This document shows, one piece after another, positions 8,433 through 16,389 of a DNA stretch of 36,759 nt (positions within the stretch are counted from its first letter, which is position 1; the number at the start of each line of letters is the position of its first letter). Source of the DNA: Sporosarcina sp. NCCP-2222. GTDB taxonomy: Bacteria > Bacillota > Bacilli > Bacillales_A > Planococcaceae. Below the pieces are notes generated by a model. It saw only the letters and a list, made by a program, of their open reading frames with translations. It made no database searches and was not told the DNA's origin. A program made the position numbers and the translations under genes. The stretch spans positions 39,361 through 76,119 of the forward strand of contig NZ_BQYK01000011.1 of NCBI RefSeq assembly GCF_023168145.1, given 5' to 3'.

Positions 8433-8444
8433 ACTGTATACAGT
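8433..8444. promoter_or_regulatory. Predicted GntR/FCD operator
   Basis: ACTGTATACAGT is a perfect 12-base palindrome centred on TGTATACA, of the kind used by FCD-type GntR regulators. It lies 11 bases past the -10 box of the gntR promoter and before the ribosome-binding site, where a bound repressor would block initiation. The assignment to the encoded regulator is inference from position. Confidence 0.6.
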
Positions 8445-8455
8445 ATTCTTCTAAC

Positions 8456-8484
8456 AGAATAGACTCTCAATTTAGATATGTCAA
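8456..8484 (-). promoter_or_regulatory. SigA promoter of the gntR-CoA-transferase-lyase-TRAP operon
   Basis: The minus strand has TTGACA (8484-8479), a 17-base spacer and TATTCT (8461-8456). Consensus -35 and near-consensus -10 place the start near 8449, just upstream of the ACTGTATACAGT palindrome. It is the only obvious promoter for the six genes down to 2802. Confidence 0.7.
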
Positions 8485-8510
8485 TACTATTTAAATATAC
8501 AATCAAACAC

Positions 8511-8541
8511 AAATAAAGACCGAGCTTATCGCACCGGTCTT
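8511..8541 (-). terminator. Weak terminator downstream of msrA
   Basis: AAGACCG (8516-8522) and CGGTCTT (8535-8541) form a hairpin with a 12-base loop. On the minus strand it is followed by TTATTTG. The interval from here to the msrA stop at 8702 holds no gene that I can support. Confidence 0.45.
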
Positions 8542-8701
8542 GATGCCTGTTCCATATAAAAAATGGGTATTTAAACTGAACAGAAAAGAAAAAGGCAAAT
8601 TGGTCGCCTCTAGCAGTCCCGTTTACAGGCAGCTGGACTCCTTACGTATTCATTTCATTTGCTACCCATTTCTTCCTTGTCCCATGAAACGAATCCGCTC
8701 A

Positions 8702-9373
8702 TCACCATTTCATATTGCGCAATTTCATTTCAAGCCGTTTCTTCTCACCGCCATTGTCCATCTCCCACTCTTCGATTTCCGCAAGCAAACTGGCACGTGA
8801 TCCAAAGCCTTTCACAAAACCGTTTAATCGGGCAGCCAAAGTCGAATTCACTAGTAGCTCAGGTTCAGGATAAAACTCGTGCAGCTGTTCCAAAGCTCGC
8901 GGATATCGTTTCAAATAATATTTTTGGTGCCGCTCCTCTGCCCATGTGAAGTTCTCGAACGGACCGATGTCTGTCTCAATCGGCTCACCCATTTCCTGCT
9001 CCATCTCTTTTTTGATGCGATCGATTGTTTCCTTCTGCTGGTTCCCTCCATAACGCAACAATGATATATATTGACGACCTTTATATTCATCCCGGTTTGG
9101 ATAATGATTGCGCCAAAAATGACGCAAAACTTCTTCATATGTAATCAACTCCGGATCAAAATCCACCTCTACCGTTTCTGTATGATCCCCCATTGAACGA
9201 TACGTCGGTGAGGCTGTCGTGCCGCCTGCAAATCCGACCCGTGTCCGCACAATCCCCTTTAAACTTCCGAAGCGTGCTTCCGGTCCCCAAAAACAACCCA
9301 TCCCGAATGTAGCCGTCTCCAAAGACCCACTCGGCCACCGCAAACTTTGCTCCACTTCTGGTATTTCATACAT
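8702..9373 (-). CDS. msrA: Peptide-methionine (S)-S-oxide reductase MsrA
   Basis: 223 residues from ATG 9373, with AAAGGGG eight bases upstream. An alternative ATG lies two codons earlier, and the longer frame to 9436 has no ribosome-binding site. The active-site motif GCFWG has catalytic Cys27. EARFGSLKGIVRTRVGFAGG, TVEVDFDP and YISLLRY follow as in the family. MsrA reduces the S-epimer of methionine sulfoxide in free and protein-bound methionine, using thioredoxin. The C-terminal part beyond about residue 175 (RLNGFVKGFGSRASLLAEIEEW and a Lys-rich tail) extends past the minimal domain, as in longer Bacillus-type MsrA proteins. No msrB is adjacent. It diverges from pcm, so two protein-repair genes share an intergenic region. 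Confidence 0.92.
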   Translation of the reverse strand: MYEIPEVEQSLRWPSGSLETATFGMGCFWGPEARFGSLKGIVRTRVGFAGGTTASPTYRSMGDHTETVEVDFDPELITYEEVLRHFWRNHYPNRDEYKGRQYISLLRYGGNQQKETIDRIKKEMEQEMGEPIETDIGPFENFTWAEERHQKYYLKRYPRALEQLHEFYPEPELLVNSTLAARLNGFVKGFGSRASLLAEIEEWEMDNGGEKKRLEMKLRNMKW

Positions 9374-9538
9374 AGCCATGACCCCTTTGATATTACAAAC
9401 TAAATTAAGACAGTTCATTAATTGAAATGCCTCCATCTATATAAAGTTTCTCTTGTTCATTCAAATTAAACCTCGCGAATGTTTAAGCCCTTCCATTTTC
9501 GGTAAGCTGATTAGTAAAGAACGGGAGGAGGGCACCTA

Positions 9539-10120
9539 GTGGAGAATCAGATGAACGAGATCATCGAACACTTCAAGCAGCTAGACCGCAGCTTGTTTAT
9601 GGATACATTACAGGAATTTGCTTACTTGGACGAAGCCATTCCGATTGGCTATGAACAGACTATATCACAGCCATCTTTGGTCCTCGAGATGACCTTGGCC
9701 CTTGATTTACAAAAAGAATCAAGAGTATTGGAAATTGGTACGGGGTCAGGTTACCAAACTGCCATGCTTGCTCCGTTCGTCCAGCAGATCTACACGGTTG
9801 AACGCATTAAACCATTAGCAGATCAGGCGAAACAGAGACTACAAAAAGCTGGCTTCGAAAACATCCAATTCAAAACCGATGATGGCAGCATAGGCTGGAA
9901 GGAATATGCCCCCTACGACCGGATTATCGTCACCGCGGCAGCCGCAACAATCCCAATTGAACTAACGGAACAATTGGCTGAAGGCGGTACAATGATCATC
10001 CCTGCCGGACCTCCTTCACTCCAACAATTACTATTGTTGAATAAGGATGCGGACGGAAAAATAAGCAAGAAAGTGCTAGGTGAAGTAAGATTCGTTCCGT
10101 TGAAAGGCAAATATGAATGA
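9539..10120 (+). CDS. pcm: Protein-L-isoaspartate O-methyltransferase
   Basis: 193 residues from GTG 9539, with GGGAGGAGGG seven bases upstream. The S-adenosylmethionine-binding motif VLEIGTGSGYQTA is at 63-75. It is preceded by the family signature IPIGYEQTISQPSLV at 35-48, where substrate and catalytic contacts lie, and followed by VERIKPLADQAKQRL. The enzyme methylates L-isoaspartyl residues formed by ageing of Asn and Asp, which allows repair. It is slightly short (usual about 205-215) but contains the complete fold. It ends before a strong hairpin at 10140 and is divergent from msrA. Confidence 0.9.
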   Translation: MENQMNEIIEHFKQLDRSLFMDTLQEFAYLDEAIPIGYEQTISQPSLVLEMTLALDLQKESRVLEIGTGSGYQTAMLAPFVQQIYTVERIKPLADQAKQRLQKAGFENIQFKTDDGSIGWKEYAPYDRIIVTAAAATIPIELTEQLAEGGTMIIPAGPPSLQQLLLLNKDADGKISKKVLGEVRFVPLKGKYE

Positions 10121-10139
10121 TTTAATTACGTACCACATG

Positions 10140-10172
10140 AGAAGTCCAGGGCAGCAGGGATCCTGGACTTCT
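10140..10172 (+). terminator. Terminator downstream of pcm
   Basis: AGAAGTCCAGG and CCTGGACTTCT pair across a loop of about ten bases 20 bases after the pcm stop, followed by TATTATTT on the plus strand. The stem is strong and the T-run interrupted. Confidence 0.65.
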
Positions 10173-10263
10173 ATTATTTACGTCTCGGAGAATCTTGCTT
10201 GATAATGAACAGGTGGTTCTAGTATCTTTCTTATTTGTGTGTTTTGCTTTTGGAAGATTAATT

Positions 10264-10292
10264 GAAAAAGGACACTGTCAACATGTGTCCCT
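10264..10292 (-). terminator. Terminator downstream of the amidase gene
   Basis: On the minus strand GGGACAC and GTGTCC pair across a short loop and are followed by TTTTTC. It lies just past 10315, where the restored amidase frame would stop, which supports that codon as the ancestral end of the gene. Confidence 0.65.
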
Positions 10293-10314
10293 TCAATGAG
10301 TGCTTCCATTTTTA

Positions 10315-10441
10315 TTAAATAAACGTCCGAAGTGCCCGTACAATCATGACAGCCACTTCCTCCCGTGTAGCCAACAGACGTGGAAATGTTCCATTCGTAA
10401 TCCCTAGATCGACCGCCGATTGAAATTCCTCTGTAAATCCG
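10315..10441 (-). pseudogene. Out-of-frame C-terminal tail of the amidase
   Basis: Read one base out of phase from the amidase frame, this stretch encodes GFTEEFQSAVDLGITNGTFP, then RLLATREEVAVMIVRALRTFI and a TAA at 10317-10315. This is an SLH-like/S-layer-type module (the AVDLGITNGT and REEVAVMIVR motifs) that I would expect at the C-terminus of such amidases. A one-base deletion in CTCCCGGATTT (about 10437-10446) separates it from the catalytic frame, which instead runs to a premature TAG at 10404. Confidence 0.75.
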
Positions 10442-11051
10442 GGAGACGGAAGGGGTCCTTGTCATACGCATCGGTTTCCACCGATTTCTTTTTTAATTTA
10501 TAATAAACCGCCAATGCTTCCGCAATCGCTTCCCCTTGTGCACGTAACTTGTCAGTAGATCGAAGAGCCTGAATATCAATAAAGGAATCCATAAAGCCGC
10601 CTTCCGTTAAGATCGCCGGCATTTTGGTCTCACGCAGCACATGAAAATTGGCTTGTCGCACTCCGCGATCCGTCAAGCCCATGGCCTTCGCTATTCGAGG
10701 TTGAACAAGCTTGGCGAGTTCCGTTGATTTCGTGCTGACAGATTGTCCATTGAAAGTGAACGTTTCAACGCCTGTCCAATTTCCCCAGCTGCCCGTATTA
10801 GCGTTATGGTGAACTGCCACATAGACATCCGCTTGCCATTTATTTGCCTTATTAGTCCGTTCTACCAGAGGTATATCCGTCTTGCCCGTAGAATCATCCA
10901 CCCGCAGCACTTCGACATTTTCATAAGCTTTCAGTTTAGCCTCACGAGCTTCGACGACCTGGCTGTTGAAGCCCCATTCGCGTTCTCCATCTGGTGATTG
11001 CTTGCCCAATGTACCTTGGCCATGTCCGGCATCTAATACAATTTTGACCAT
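10404..11051 (-). CDS. N-acetylmuramoyl-L-alanine amidase (Amidase_3), C-terminally frameshifted
   Basis: 215 residues. The Amidase_3 catalytic domain covers about 1-185. It has the zinc ligands His10 in VLDAGHG, Glu25 in GEREWGFN and His81 in VAVHHNAN, and the catalytic Glu150 in ILTEGGFMD. The enzyme cuts the bond between muramic acid and the stem peptide in the cell wall. There is no signal peptide, which is usual for mother-cell or phage-like CwlC-type amidases that act after lysis. The linker VETDAYDKDPFRLP (191-204) normally leads into a binding module. Here the frame slips after residue 204 and ends after QRNFNRRSI at 10404, so the module at 10315-10441 is lost. The catalytic domain is intact, so an active but untargeted enzyme is possible. 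The start is ATG 11051 behind GGAGGGGGAAG. Confidence 0.88.
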   Translation of the reverse strand: MVKIVLDAGHGQGTLGKQSPDGEREWGFNSQVVEAREAKLKAYENVEVLRVDDSTGKTDIPLVERTNKANKWQADVYVAVHHNANTGSWGNWTGVETFTFNGQSVSTKSTELAKLVQPRIAKAMGLTDRGVRQANFHVLRETKMPAILTEGGFMDSFIDIQALRSTDKLRAQGEAIAEALAVYYKLKKKSVETDAYDKDPFRLPDLQRNFNRRSI

Positions 11052-11122
11052 ATCTTCCCCCTCCTCTATCTATATATAGAAATTTCTTCAGGAAAGGGAT
11101 AGATTATGATCAAAACAAAGTG

Positions 11123-12622
11123 CTAATTAGGGCGTTTGGAAAGCCACAAGGAAACGATTCTGCCGTCCTTCTTTCTATCCACTCTGAGTTGGTTTTGCCC
11201 AAAGTTATAAGAGTAATAATACTCATCATTCATCTCATCATATCCTTCTCGCTCAGGTGTGCCTAGAATCTCTAGCAGCTCCTCCTGATTATTTGTCAAT
11301 GAGCTCCCGCTGAGCGTTACATACGTTACCTCCCCTGACAATTCGGCATAGAAAAAGGTTCTCCCGCCAGGAAAAGCATAATAGATCCCTCCATTGTAAT
11401 AGTCTTGATCATAAGGGTCTGGAAGCATCTGAAGAACATCTTGAATTGACATTCCCAGTTGGACATCAGTATGCAAGAGCATGCCATCTTTCAATAATTC
11501 CGCCGATTGCTTGGTGAAAGTAAATTGAGGGAATGTATCATAATACGCCTCATATTCATTCCAAAGTTCTGTTTTATGCTGCCCTGTCTCAACCCCGTAA
11601 GGCCTGTCGTTTGTATAGGATTCCGAATGCAAATGATGGAATTGCAATTGATCGGGGTTCCAAACCCACGTCTTGAATGTCCATCCTTCTTTTCCGTGGG
11701 CCGATTCGTACGTCTGCAAATATTTATCCTCAATCAATTTCACCTGTCCATCAACTAAAGGAAGGCTTGGCTGACCATCAAATTGAACTTGGCTCATGCT
11801 CCCGTTCTCCAGCGTCCACAAAGCGAGAGATGTTTCATTGTCAATAAAACCGAGAAAGCGCCGGCTTTCTAACTTCCACTCATGAATGTCTTCTTTCTTC
11901 AGAATAGATGGAATGACACCTTTCTGCAGCACTCCTTGTTTTTCATTCTCCTTTGCGAGGAATAGGGCATAACTACTCTCTATGCTCGCGTCTTCATCAG
12001 CCTCAAGGCCAGGCAGATTTTCGGTAGTAGCGACATACAGATGGAACAACGTATTTCCATCTCGCCAATTCGTCGAGTAAACTGCATTTTCTTTAAGCAG
12101 TTCGATAGGAAAGCGGTTTTCACTCGAACCAGAAAGACCATTCTTCGTGGTTCCTAGCTTCATATCTACTAATCCGACATTCACTACTTTATATATCCCT
12201 AATTTCTTATCCAATGTAAACTTTAGGATGTCTTGACCATCCTCATGCCGAATTGTCTGCGGATTGCCGTTTCTATAGACATTCCCTGCCGCTTGTTGCA
12301 TTTTTTCATTAAATGCTGGCAGTCCTTGACTAGCCAAGCACGATAAAATTGCGCGTGAATCCTGCTCCCCATCCATATTTAATTCCTTGGCAAGAGCTTT
12401 TTCATTTTTGTTTACTATTGCTTCATATATGCGTTGCACTGTCTGTTCTGGTGCATTAGCGCGCTTCATTTGAAAATGTCCCCATATTAAAAATACCGCA
12501 AGTATGGTCATACCTTTCATAGCTAAGCTTAAAAACCGTTTATTCTTAAACTTATTCTTGCAAGATGGACATAAGGAAGTCCTTGAATTAATAAGTCTGC
12601 CGCACGACTTGCAATTTTGCAT
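11123..12622 (-). CDS. Zinc-ribbon, single-membrane-span protein with large extracellular domain
   Basis: 499 residues from ATG 12622, with GGGGGAG eight bases upstream. The N-terminus has a zinc ribbon, Cys4-x2-Cys7 and Cys18-x2-Cys21. One transmembrane segment follows at about 33-48 (LAMKGMTILAVFLIWGHF), then an outside domain of about 450 residues. This topology is like that of the TcaA/YvbJ-type zinc-ribbon membrane proteins. The C-terminal part (about 380-495) has LGMSIQDVLQMLPDPYDQDY, then a YVTLSG strand, ILGTPEREGYDEMN and YYYSYNFGQNQLRV. This resembles the DUF4309 beta-rich repeats of Bacillus envelope proteins. The function is unknown; an envelope stress or cell-wall role is only a guess from topology. 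It lies 71 bases upstream of the amidase gene on the same strand. Confidence 0.75.
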   Translation of the reverse strand: MQNCKSCGRLINSRTSLCPSCKNKFKNKRFLSLAMKGMTILAVFLIWGHFQMKRANAPEQTVQRIYEAIVNKNEKALAKELNMDGEQDSRAILSCLASQGLPAFNEKMQQAAGNVYRNGNPQTIRHEDGQDILKFTLDKKLGIYKVVNVGLVDMKLGTTKNGLSGSSENRFPIELLKENAVYSTNWRDGNTLFHLYVATTENLPGLEADEDASIESSYALFLAKENEKQGVLQKGVIPSILKKEDIHEWKLESRRFLGFIDNETSLALWTLENGSMSQVQFDGQPSLPLVDGQVKLIEDKYLQTYESAHGKEGWTFKTWVWNPDQLQFHHLHSESYTNDRPYGVETGQHKTELWNEYEAYYDTFPQFTFTKQSAELLKDGMLLHTDVQLGMSIQDVLQMLPDPYDQDYYNGGIYYAFPGGRTFFYAELSGEVTYVTLSGSSLTNNQEELLEILGTPEREGYDEMNDEYYYSYNFGQNQLRVDRKKDGRIVSLWLSKRPN

Positions 12623-12757
12623 CCCTTCATCTCCCCCTCTTCCCTATTAGTAAGCATATCATCGTTTCCTTCATTTGGAAATCCGCTTTGATATTTAGCT
12701 TCCTTTAAAAATTCATTCTATACAAATATCAAATTCTCTGCTCTAATATTCTATACT

Positions 12758-12786
12758 TCTACATTTTCCACATAAGGTACTATAAT
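12758..12786 (+). promoter_or_regulatory. Possible promoter of the signal peptidase gene
   Basis: A perfect TATAAT at 12781-12786 has TCTACA 17 bases upstream (12758-12763). The gene start is 92 bases further on. The 255-base divergent region between the zinc-ribbon gene and the peptidase gene holds nothing else that I can identify. Confidence 0.4.
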
Positions 12787-12877
12787 TTGTCGGTATTTCC
12801 CGGGGAATATTGCTTGTAACCAAACCGTTTTCAAATCAAAATGAAAGAAGCACATTAGGCAAAGGGAGGTAAAGGTT

Positions 12878-13336
12878 TTGAAAAAGCTGCTACTTTTCAT
12901 TCCACTGGTATTTTTAATAGGCTGCCAATCTGCCAATCAGACCACCACCTATGTTTTCGAAGGCCGTTCCATGGAGCCAACTATTCATGACCAAGACCAC
13001 TTTGTTGTAGATAAAGATTTCTACGATTCAAATCCAATACAGCGTGGTGACATCGTTGTTTATTTGTACGAAGATGAGCAAAAGCATGCAAAGCGTGTCC
13101 TTGGACTGCCTGGCGAAGAAATTCAATTTCGAAATGGAACAATGTACATAGACGGCAATCTATTAAAAACAGAATATATAACACAAGACATAGAAGGTTC
13201 TGATCCAATGACTCTGCAAGATGATGAGTACTTTGTCGTGGGGGATTCACCTTCTTTAAGTAAGGACAGCCGCCATCATGGCCCTATAAAAAAGGGGGAT
13301 ATTATAGGCAAAGTGATAAAATTCGGTAGTGAGTAA
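12878..13336 (+). CDS. Signal peptidase I-like serine/lysine protease with a lipobox
   Basis: 152 residues from TTG 12878, with AAGGGAGGT seven bases upstream. S26 family motifs are present: catalytic Ser31 in GRSMEPT, the general-base Lys72 in KHAKRVLGLPGE, and GDSPSLSKDSRHHG (122-135), which corresponds to box E (GDN..S.DSR). Typical signal peptidases have an N-terminal transmembrane anchor. This one has MKKLLLFIPLVFLIGC, a lipoprotein signal with Cys16, so the predicted mature enzyme is tethered by lipid only 15 residues before the catalytic serine. It is short even for Bacillus enzymes (about 170-190). Whether it cleaves general secretory substrates or a special set is unknown. It stands alone and is divergent from the zinc-ribbon gene. 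Confidence 0.8.
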   Translation: MKKLLLFIPLVFLIGCQSANQTTTYVFEGRSMEPTIHDQDHFVVDKDFYDSNPIQRGDIVVYLYEDEQKHAKRVLGLPGEEIQFRNGTMYIDGNLLKTEYITQDIEGSDPMTLQDDEYFVVGDSPSLSKDSRHHGPIKKGDIIGKVIKFGSE

Positions 13337-13359
13337 TATATGTGAGAAGCTCGGATTAG

Positions 13360-13464
13360 CTACTCAATGTCACTGCCTCATCCCTGCTGAAGGATAAACT
13401 GAAAGCAGAAAATCCGCAGTACATACAGATTGGGTACTTCCCCCCTGCACTTCTGCCGGAATAA
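13360..13464 (+). pseudogene. Possible C-terminal remnant of a protein gene
   Basis: A frame open from a TAG at 13357 to a TAA at 13462 reads as ordinary protein in its last 25 codons: LKDKLKAENPQYIQIG, then YFPPALLPE. It has no start codon with a ribosome-binding site. I do not recognise the protein. It may be the leftover 3' end of a deleted gene, or chance. Confidence 0.25.
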
Positions 13465-13494
13465 AAATAGGATGCTGCCGTATTGGCAGCATCC
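13461..13494 (-). terminator. Terminator of the peptide-binding protein gene
   Basis: GGATGCTGCC (13470-13479) and GGCAGCATCC (13485-13494) form a perfect ten-pair stem with a five-base loop. On the minus strand TATTTTTAT follows. It lies 10 bases beyond the stop at 13505. Confidence 0.85.
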
Positions 13495-13504
13495 CTGTTA
13501 TTTA

Positions 13505-15133
13505 TTATTCGACAAACTGAACGTTCTTCAATTGATAGATACCAGATGTGTCGATGGAGAACCCTTTAATTTTATTGCTAACGCCTGTTAGGTATTCAGT
13601 GTGAATTAAATACACCATTGGAGCGTCTTCAATTAAATGTTCTTGTACTTTATTGTAGATTTCAATTCGCTTTTCAGGATCAGACTCTCGTCTTCCTTCT
13701 TCAAGAAGTTTGTCGACTTCCGGATTTTCATAGAAGGAGCGGTTGCCCGGATCTCCTTTTTGGGAGGAGTGGAACAGAGCGTACATACCGTAGTCTGCGT
13801 CACCTGTGGAGTTCGACCAGCCAAGGATGAACATTTCATGCTCTCCTGCAGCTGTTTTATCCAGATAAGCACCAAATTCCATCACATTGATGTCGGCTTC
13901 AATATTTACTTTTTTCAATTCTTCCTGGACCAATACAGCAATTTGCTGACGTTGCGGGTTGTCATTCGTCCAGATTGAAGTTTTGAACCCGTCTCCATAC
14001 CCTGCTTCCTCTAACAACTTTTTCGCTTCTTCCGGATTATATTCGACTGGTTTTGCGTCTTCATTGTAACCGAAGATACCTGGTGCCAACGGACCTTTCG
14101 CTGGGACGCCGAATCCATCATAAACGCCTTCACTGATATCATCTTTATTCACAAGCATGGAGATAGCTTTACGTACTTTCGGATCGTTGAACGGCTCTTT
14201 TTCCGTATTAAATCCGAGATACGCCAAGCTGGAAGATGTCTGTTGATTTACCTTTGCATAACTTCCGGCATTCATATCAGCCACTTCGTTCGGCTGAACC
14301 GGATCGGCGATATGAACATAACCTGTTTCTAGATCTGCATTACGCGTTCCGCTTTCTGGAACGACTTTAAATGTTACCGTATCGACATGGACCTTATCTC
14401 CCCAATAGTCGTCATTGCGTACCAACTTAATTTCAGAACCTGGTGTCCAGCTATCAAATTTGAAATAGCCTGTGCCAACTGGAGCTGTCGAAATAACGGA
14501 ACCCGATTTTTCCTCGTTTTTCATTGCCGCATAATCTGCCTCGATCGATTTAGGGCTTACCATGCTTCCGCCATTATGGGATAAGTGAGCCAGTAATGGT
14601 GCGAAAGGATATTCTGTCTTAATTTGAACGGTATATTCGTCTTTAACAATAATTTCTGTAATCATTTCATATAGAAAATATCTTGGAGATGCCACTTCCG
14701 GATCAAGAATCCGCTCTAAGTTTACTTTAACGGCTTCCGCATTAAACGGTTCCCCGTCATGGAATGTTACGCCTTCACGCAACTTGAACTCATATGTTGT
14801 ATCATCAATTGCTTCCCAACTCGTAGCCAAACCTTCGATAATCTTATTGTCATCATCCCGATTGACTAATGTTTCATAAATATTGGCTTGCACGACGGAT
14901 GATGGGACGTCATTAGAACCTGCTGGATCTAATGAAGATGCATCAGACAGGACAGCCAATACAAGGTCCCCGCCTTCCACCCCTTCTCCTTTTCCTTCAT
15001 CGATGTTACTTGAAGTATCACCATTCTCCTTCTCTGAAGATTTGTTGCCGCTTCCCCCACCACATGCAGCAAGAATCATAGAAAAGGCCAATACAAGGAC
15101 AAACAGCCATTTTGCTTTCCCAGCTGATTTCAT
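13505..15133 (-). CDS. Dipeptide/oligopeptide ABC transporter substrate-binding lipoprotein (SBP_bac_5)
   Basis: 542 residues. It has a lipoprotein signal with lipobox LAAC and Cys24, then a Gly/Ser/Glu-rich linker to about residue 55. The SBP_bac_5 fold follows: GGDLVLAVLSDASSLDP near 53-70, YEFKLREGVTFHDGEPFNAEAVK near 113-135, and RKAISMLVNKDDI and AKKLLEEAGYGDGF further on. These proteins deliver di-, oligo- or glutathione-like peptides, or nickel complexes, to Dpp/Opp-type permeases. It starts at ATG 15133 behind AGGGGGAA. It is transcribed away from the permease and ATPase genes at 15482-19386, which very probably encode its partner. The exact ligand cannot be read from sequence. Confidence 0.92.
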   Translation of the reverse strand: MKSAGKAKWLFVLVLAFSMILAACGGGSGNKSSEKENGDTSSNIDEGKGEGVEGGDLVLAVLSDASSLDPAGSNDVPSSVVQANIYETLVNRDDDNKIIEGLATSWEAIDDTTYEFKLREGVTFHDGEPFNAEAVKVNLERILDPEVASPRYFLYEMITEIIVKDEYTVQIKTEYPFAPLLAHLSHNGGSMVSPKSIEADYAAMKNEEKSGSVISTAPVGTGYFKFDSWTPGSEIKLVRNDDYWGDKVHVDTVTFKVVPESGTRNADLETGYVHIADPVQPNEVADMNAGSYAKVNQQTSSSLAYLGFNTEKEPFNDPKVRKAISMLVNKDDISEGVYDGFGVPAKGPLAPGIFGYNEDAKPVEYNPEEAKKLLEEAGYGDGFKTSIWTNDNPQRQQIAVLVQEELKKVNIEADINVMEFGAYLDKTAAGEHEMFILGWSNSTGDADYGMYALFHSSQKGDPGNRSFYENPEVDKLLEEGRRESDPEKRIEIYNKVQEHLIEDAPMVYLIHTEYLTGVSNKIKGFSIDTSGIYQLKNVQFVE

Positions 15134-15205
15134 ATTCAGTTCCCCCTATTGTGTAATTAACATACTGCAAACTAACATCTTGCTCAATTTGCAATAGTTA
15201 GAAGC

Positions 15206-15234
15206 AATATAGCATACAAAATTTGAATAGACAA
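15206..15234 (-). promoter_or_regulatory. Promoter of the peptide-binding protein gene
   Basis: On the minus strand TTGTCT (15234-15229), a 17-base spacer and TATATT (15211-15206) fit SigA, leaving a leader of about 65 bases. Confidence 0.55.
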
Positions 15235-15242
15235 TACATTTC

Positions 15243-15256
15243 AGAATAATTATTCT
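15243..15256. promoter_or_regulatory. Perfect palindrome in the divergent transporter promoter region
   Basis: AGAATAATTATTCT is a 14-base perfect inverted repeat just upstream of the -35 box of the binding-protein promoter. On the minus strand the overlapping ATTATTCTGAAATGT matches the CodY consensus AATTTTCWGAAAATT at 11 of 15 positions. CodY commonly controls peptide uptake in Bacillales, but the match is weak, so the protein that binds here is uncertain. The remainder of the region between 15134 and 15481 is AT-rich with no gene. Confidence 0.35.
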
Positions 15257-15390
15257 AGTATGAAAGTAATAACAGGTAACTCGTAGATTTGATTTTAACT
15301 TACAAGATTCTAGTTAATTTACGTGATTATAGGAACTTAATACCATAAATGAATAATTAAAAATACACTAAAAATACTAATAAATTAAGT

Positions 15391-15418
15391 TTGTCAAAAT
15401 ACTGTTTCATGGTATGCT
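15391..15418 (+). promoter_or_regulatory. Promoter of the peptide permease/ATPase operon
   Basis: TTGTCA (15391-15396), a 16-base spacer and TATGCT (15413-15418) precede the first permease start at 15482 by about 64 bases. Confidence 0.5.
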
Positions 15419-15481
15419 ACTGTAAACCAACTAATCTGCCAACTGATTGGTTATTAAATATCTGGGGGGAAGGTGTTCATC

Positions 15482-16375
15482 ATGGTACAACAAACGCCTG
15501 CTGCAGAATTTGGGCAAAAGCGCTCCAGCCCGAGAGTTGAAGCGTATAAGGGATTTTGGCGAAGGCTGAGGAAAAATAAAGCAGCCGTCGTCGGTGGTGC
15601 ATTAATCTTATTTTTTATTCTTACCGGAATTTTAGGTCCTTTCTTCACGACAGCAGATCCAAATGCGACCCAAATTTCTATTAAACTCCAATCGCCGTCC
15701 GCGGAGCATTGGTTTGGGACCGATAATTATGGACGAGACATATTCACTCGAATTATTCATGGCATGGCCATTACGATGAAAGTCGGCTTTCTATCTGTTG
15801 CACTTGGGGGGGCAGTCGGAGTCTTTCTTGGAATTATTTCCGGCTACTACGGCGGCATACTGGATACAGTCATCATGCGGACGATGGATGTGCTTCTTGC
15901 CTTTCCTGGAATTCTGCTTGCGCTTGCCATTGTATCTGTTCTCGGCGGCAGTTTGACAAATGTCATTATCGCGGTGGGTATATTTTCCATTCCTGCATTC
16001 GCAAGGATTGTTCGCGGATCCACGCTTTCCGTTCGTAAACTAGAATACATTGATGCGGTGAAAGCGCTCGGAGCATCGGATGGAAGAATCATATTCAAGC
16101 ATATATTACCAAACGTCCTATCACCTATCATTGTCCAGTTGACTCTTCGGATTGCTACTGCCGTCTTGACGGCGAGTGGACTCGCCTTTTTAGGTTTAGG
16201 CGCCAAGCCGCCGACTCCTGAATGGGGAGCGATGCTAAGTGAGGGGCGTACCTACATGAGAGAGGCGCCGCACCTTGTGCTCTTTCCGGGAATCATGATT
16301 GTTCTCGTTGTTTTGGCATTCAATATCTTCGGGGATGGTTTGCGGGATGCACTCGATCCGAAAATGAAAAAATAA
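15482..16375 (+). CDS. Peptide ABC transporter permease (DppC/OppC type)
   Basis: 297 residues from ATG 15482, preferred because GGAAGGTG ends six bases before it. A GTG three codons earlier sits inside that site. The N-terminal cytoplasmic segment leads into a transmembrane helix (AVVGGALILFFILTGILGPFF). The OppC-typical HWFGTDNYGRDIFTRIIHGMA motif follows, then five more hydrophobic segments and the EAA loop EYIDAVKALGASDGRIIFKHILPN that docks the ATPases. It forms the membrane pore with the second permease. In most dpp/opp operons the B-type permease precedes the C-type; here the order is C then B. Confidence 0.93.
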   Translation: MVQQTPAAEFGQKRSSPRVEAYKGFWRRLRKNKAAVVGGALILFFILTGILGPFFTTADPNATQISIKLQSPSAEHWFGTDNYGRDIFTRIIHGMAITMKVGFLSVALGGAVGVFLGIISGYYGGILDTVIMRTMDVLLAFPGILLALAIVSVLGGSLTNVIIAVGIFSIPAFARIVRGSTLSVRKLEYIDAVKALGASDGRIIFKHILPNVLSPIIVQLTLRIATAVLTASGLAFLGLGAKPPTPEWGAMLSEGRTYMREAPHLVLFPGIMIVLVVLAFNIFGDGLRDALDPKMKK

Positions 16376-16389
16376 GGAGGGGCATCAAC

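Noticed and set aside
10178..10471. Independent 97-codon gene downstream of the amidase
   Set aside because: Its peptide is Gly/Ser/Arg-rich and unlike any fold. A different frame of the same stretch gives the expected C-terminal amidase module.
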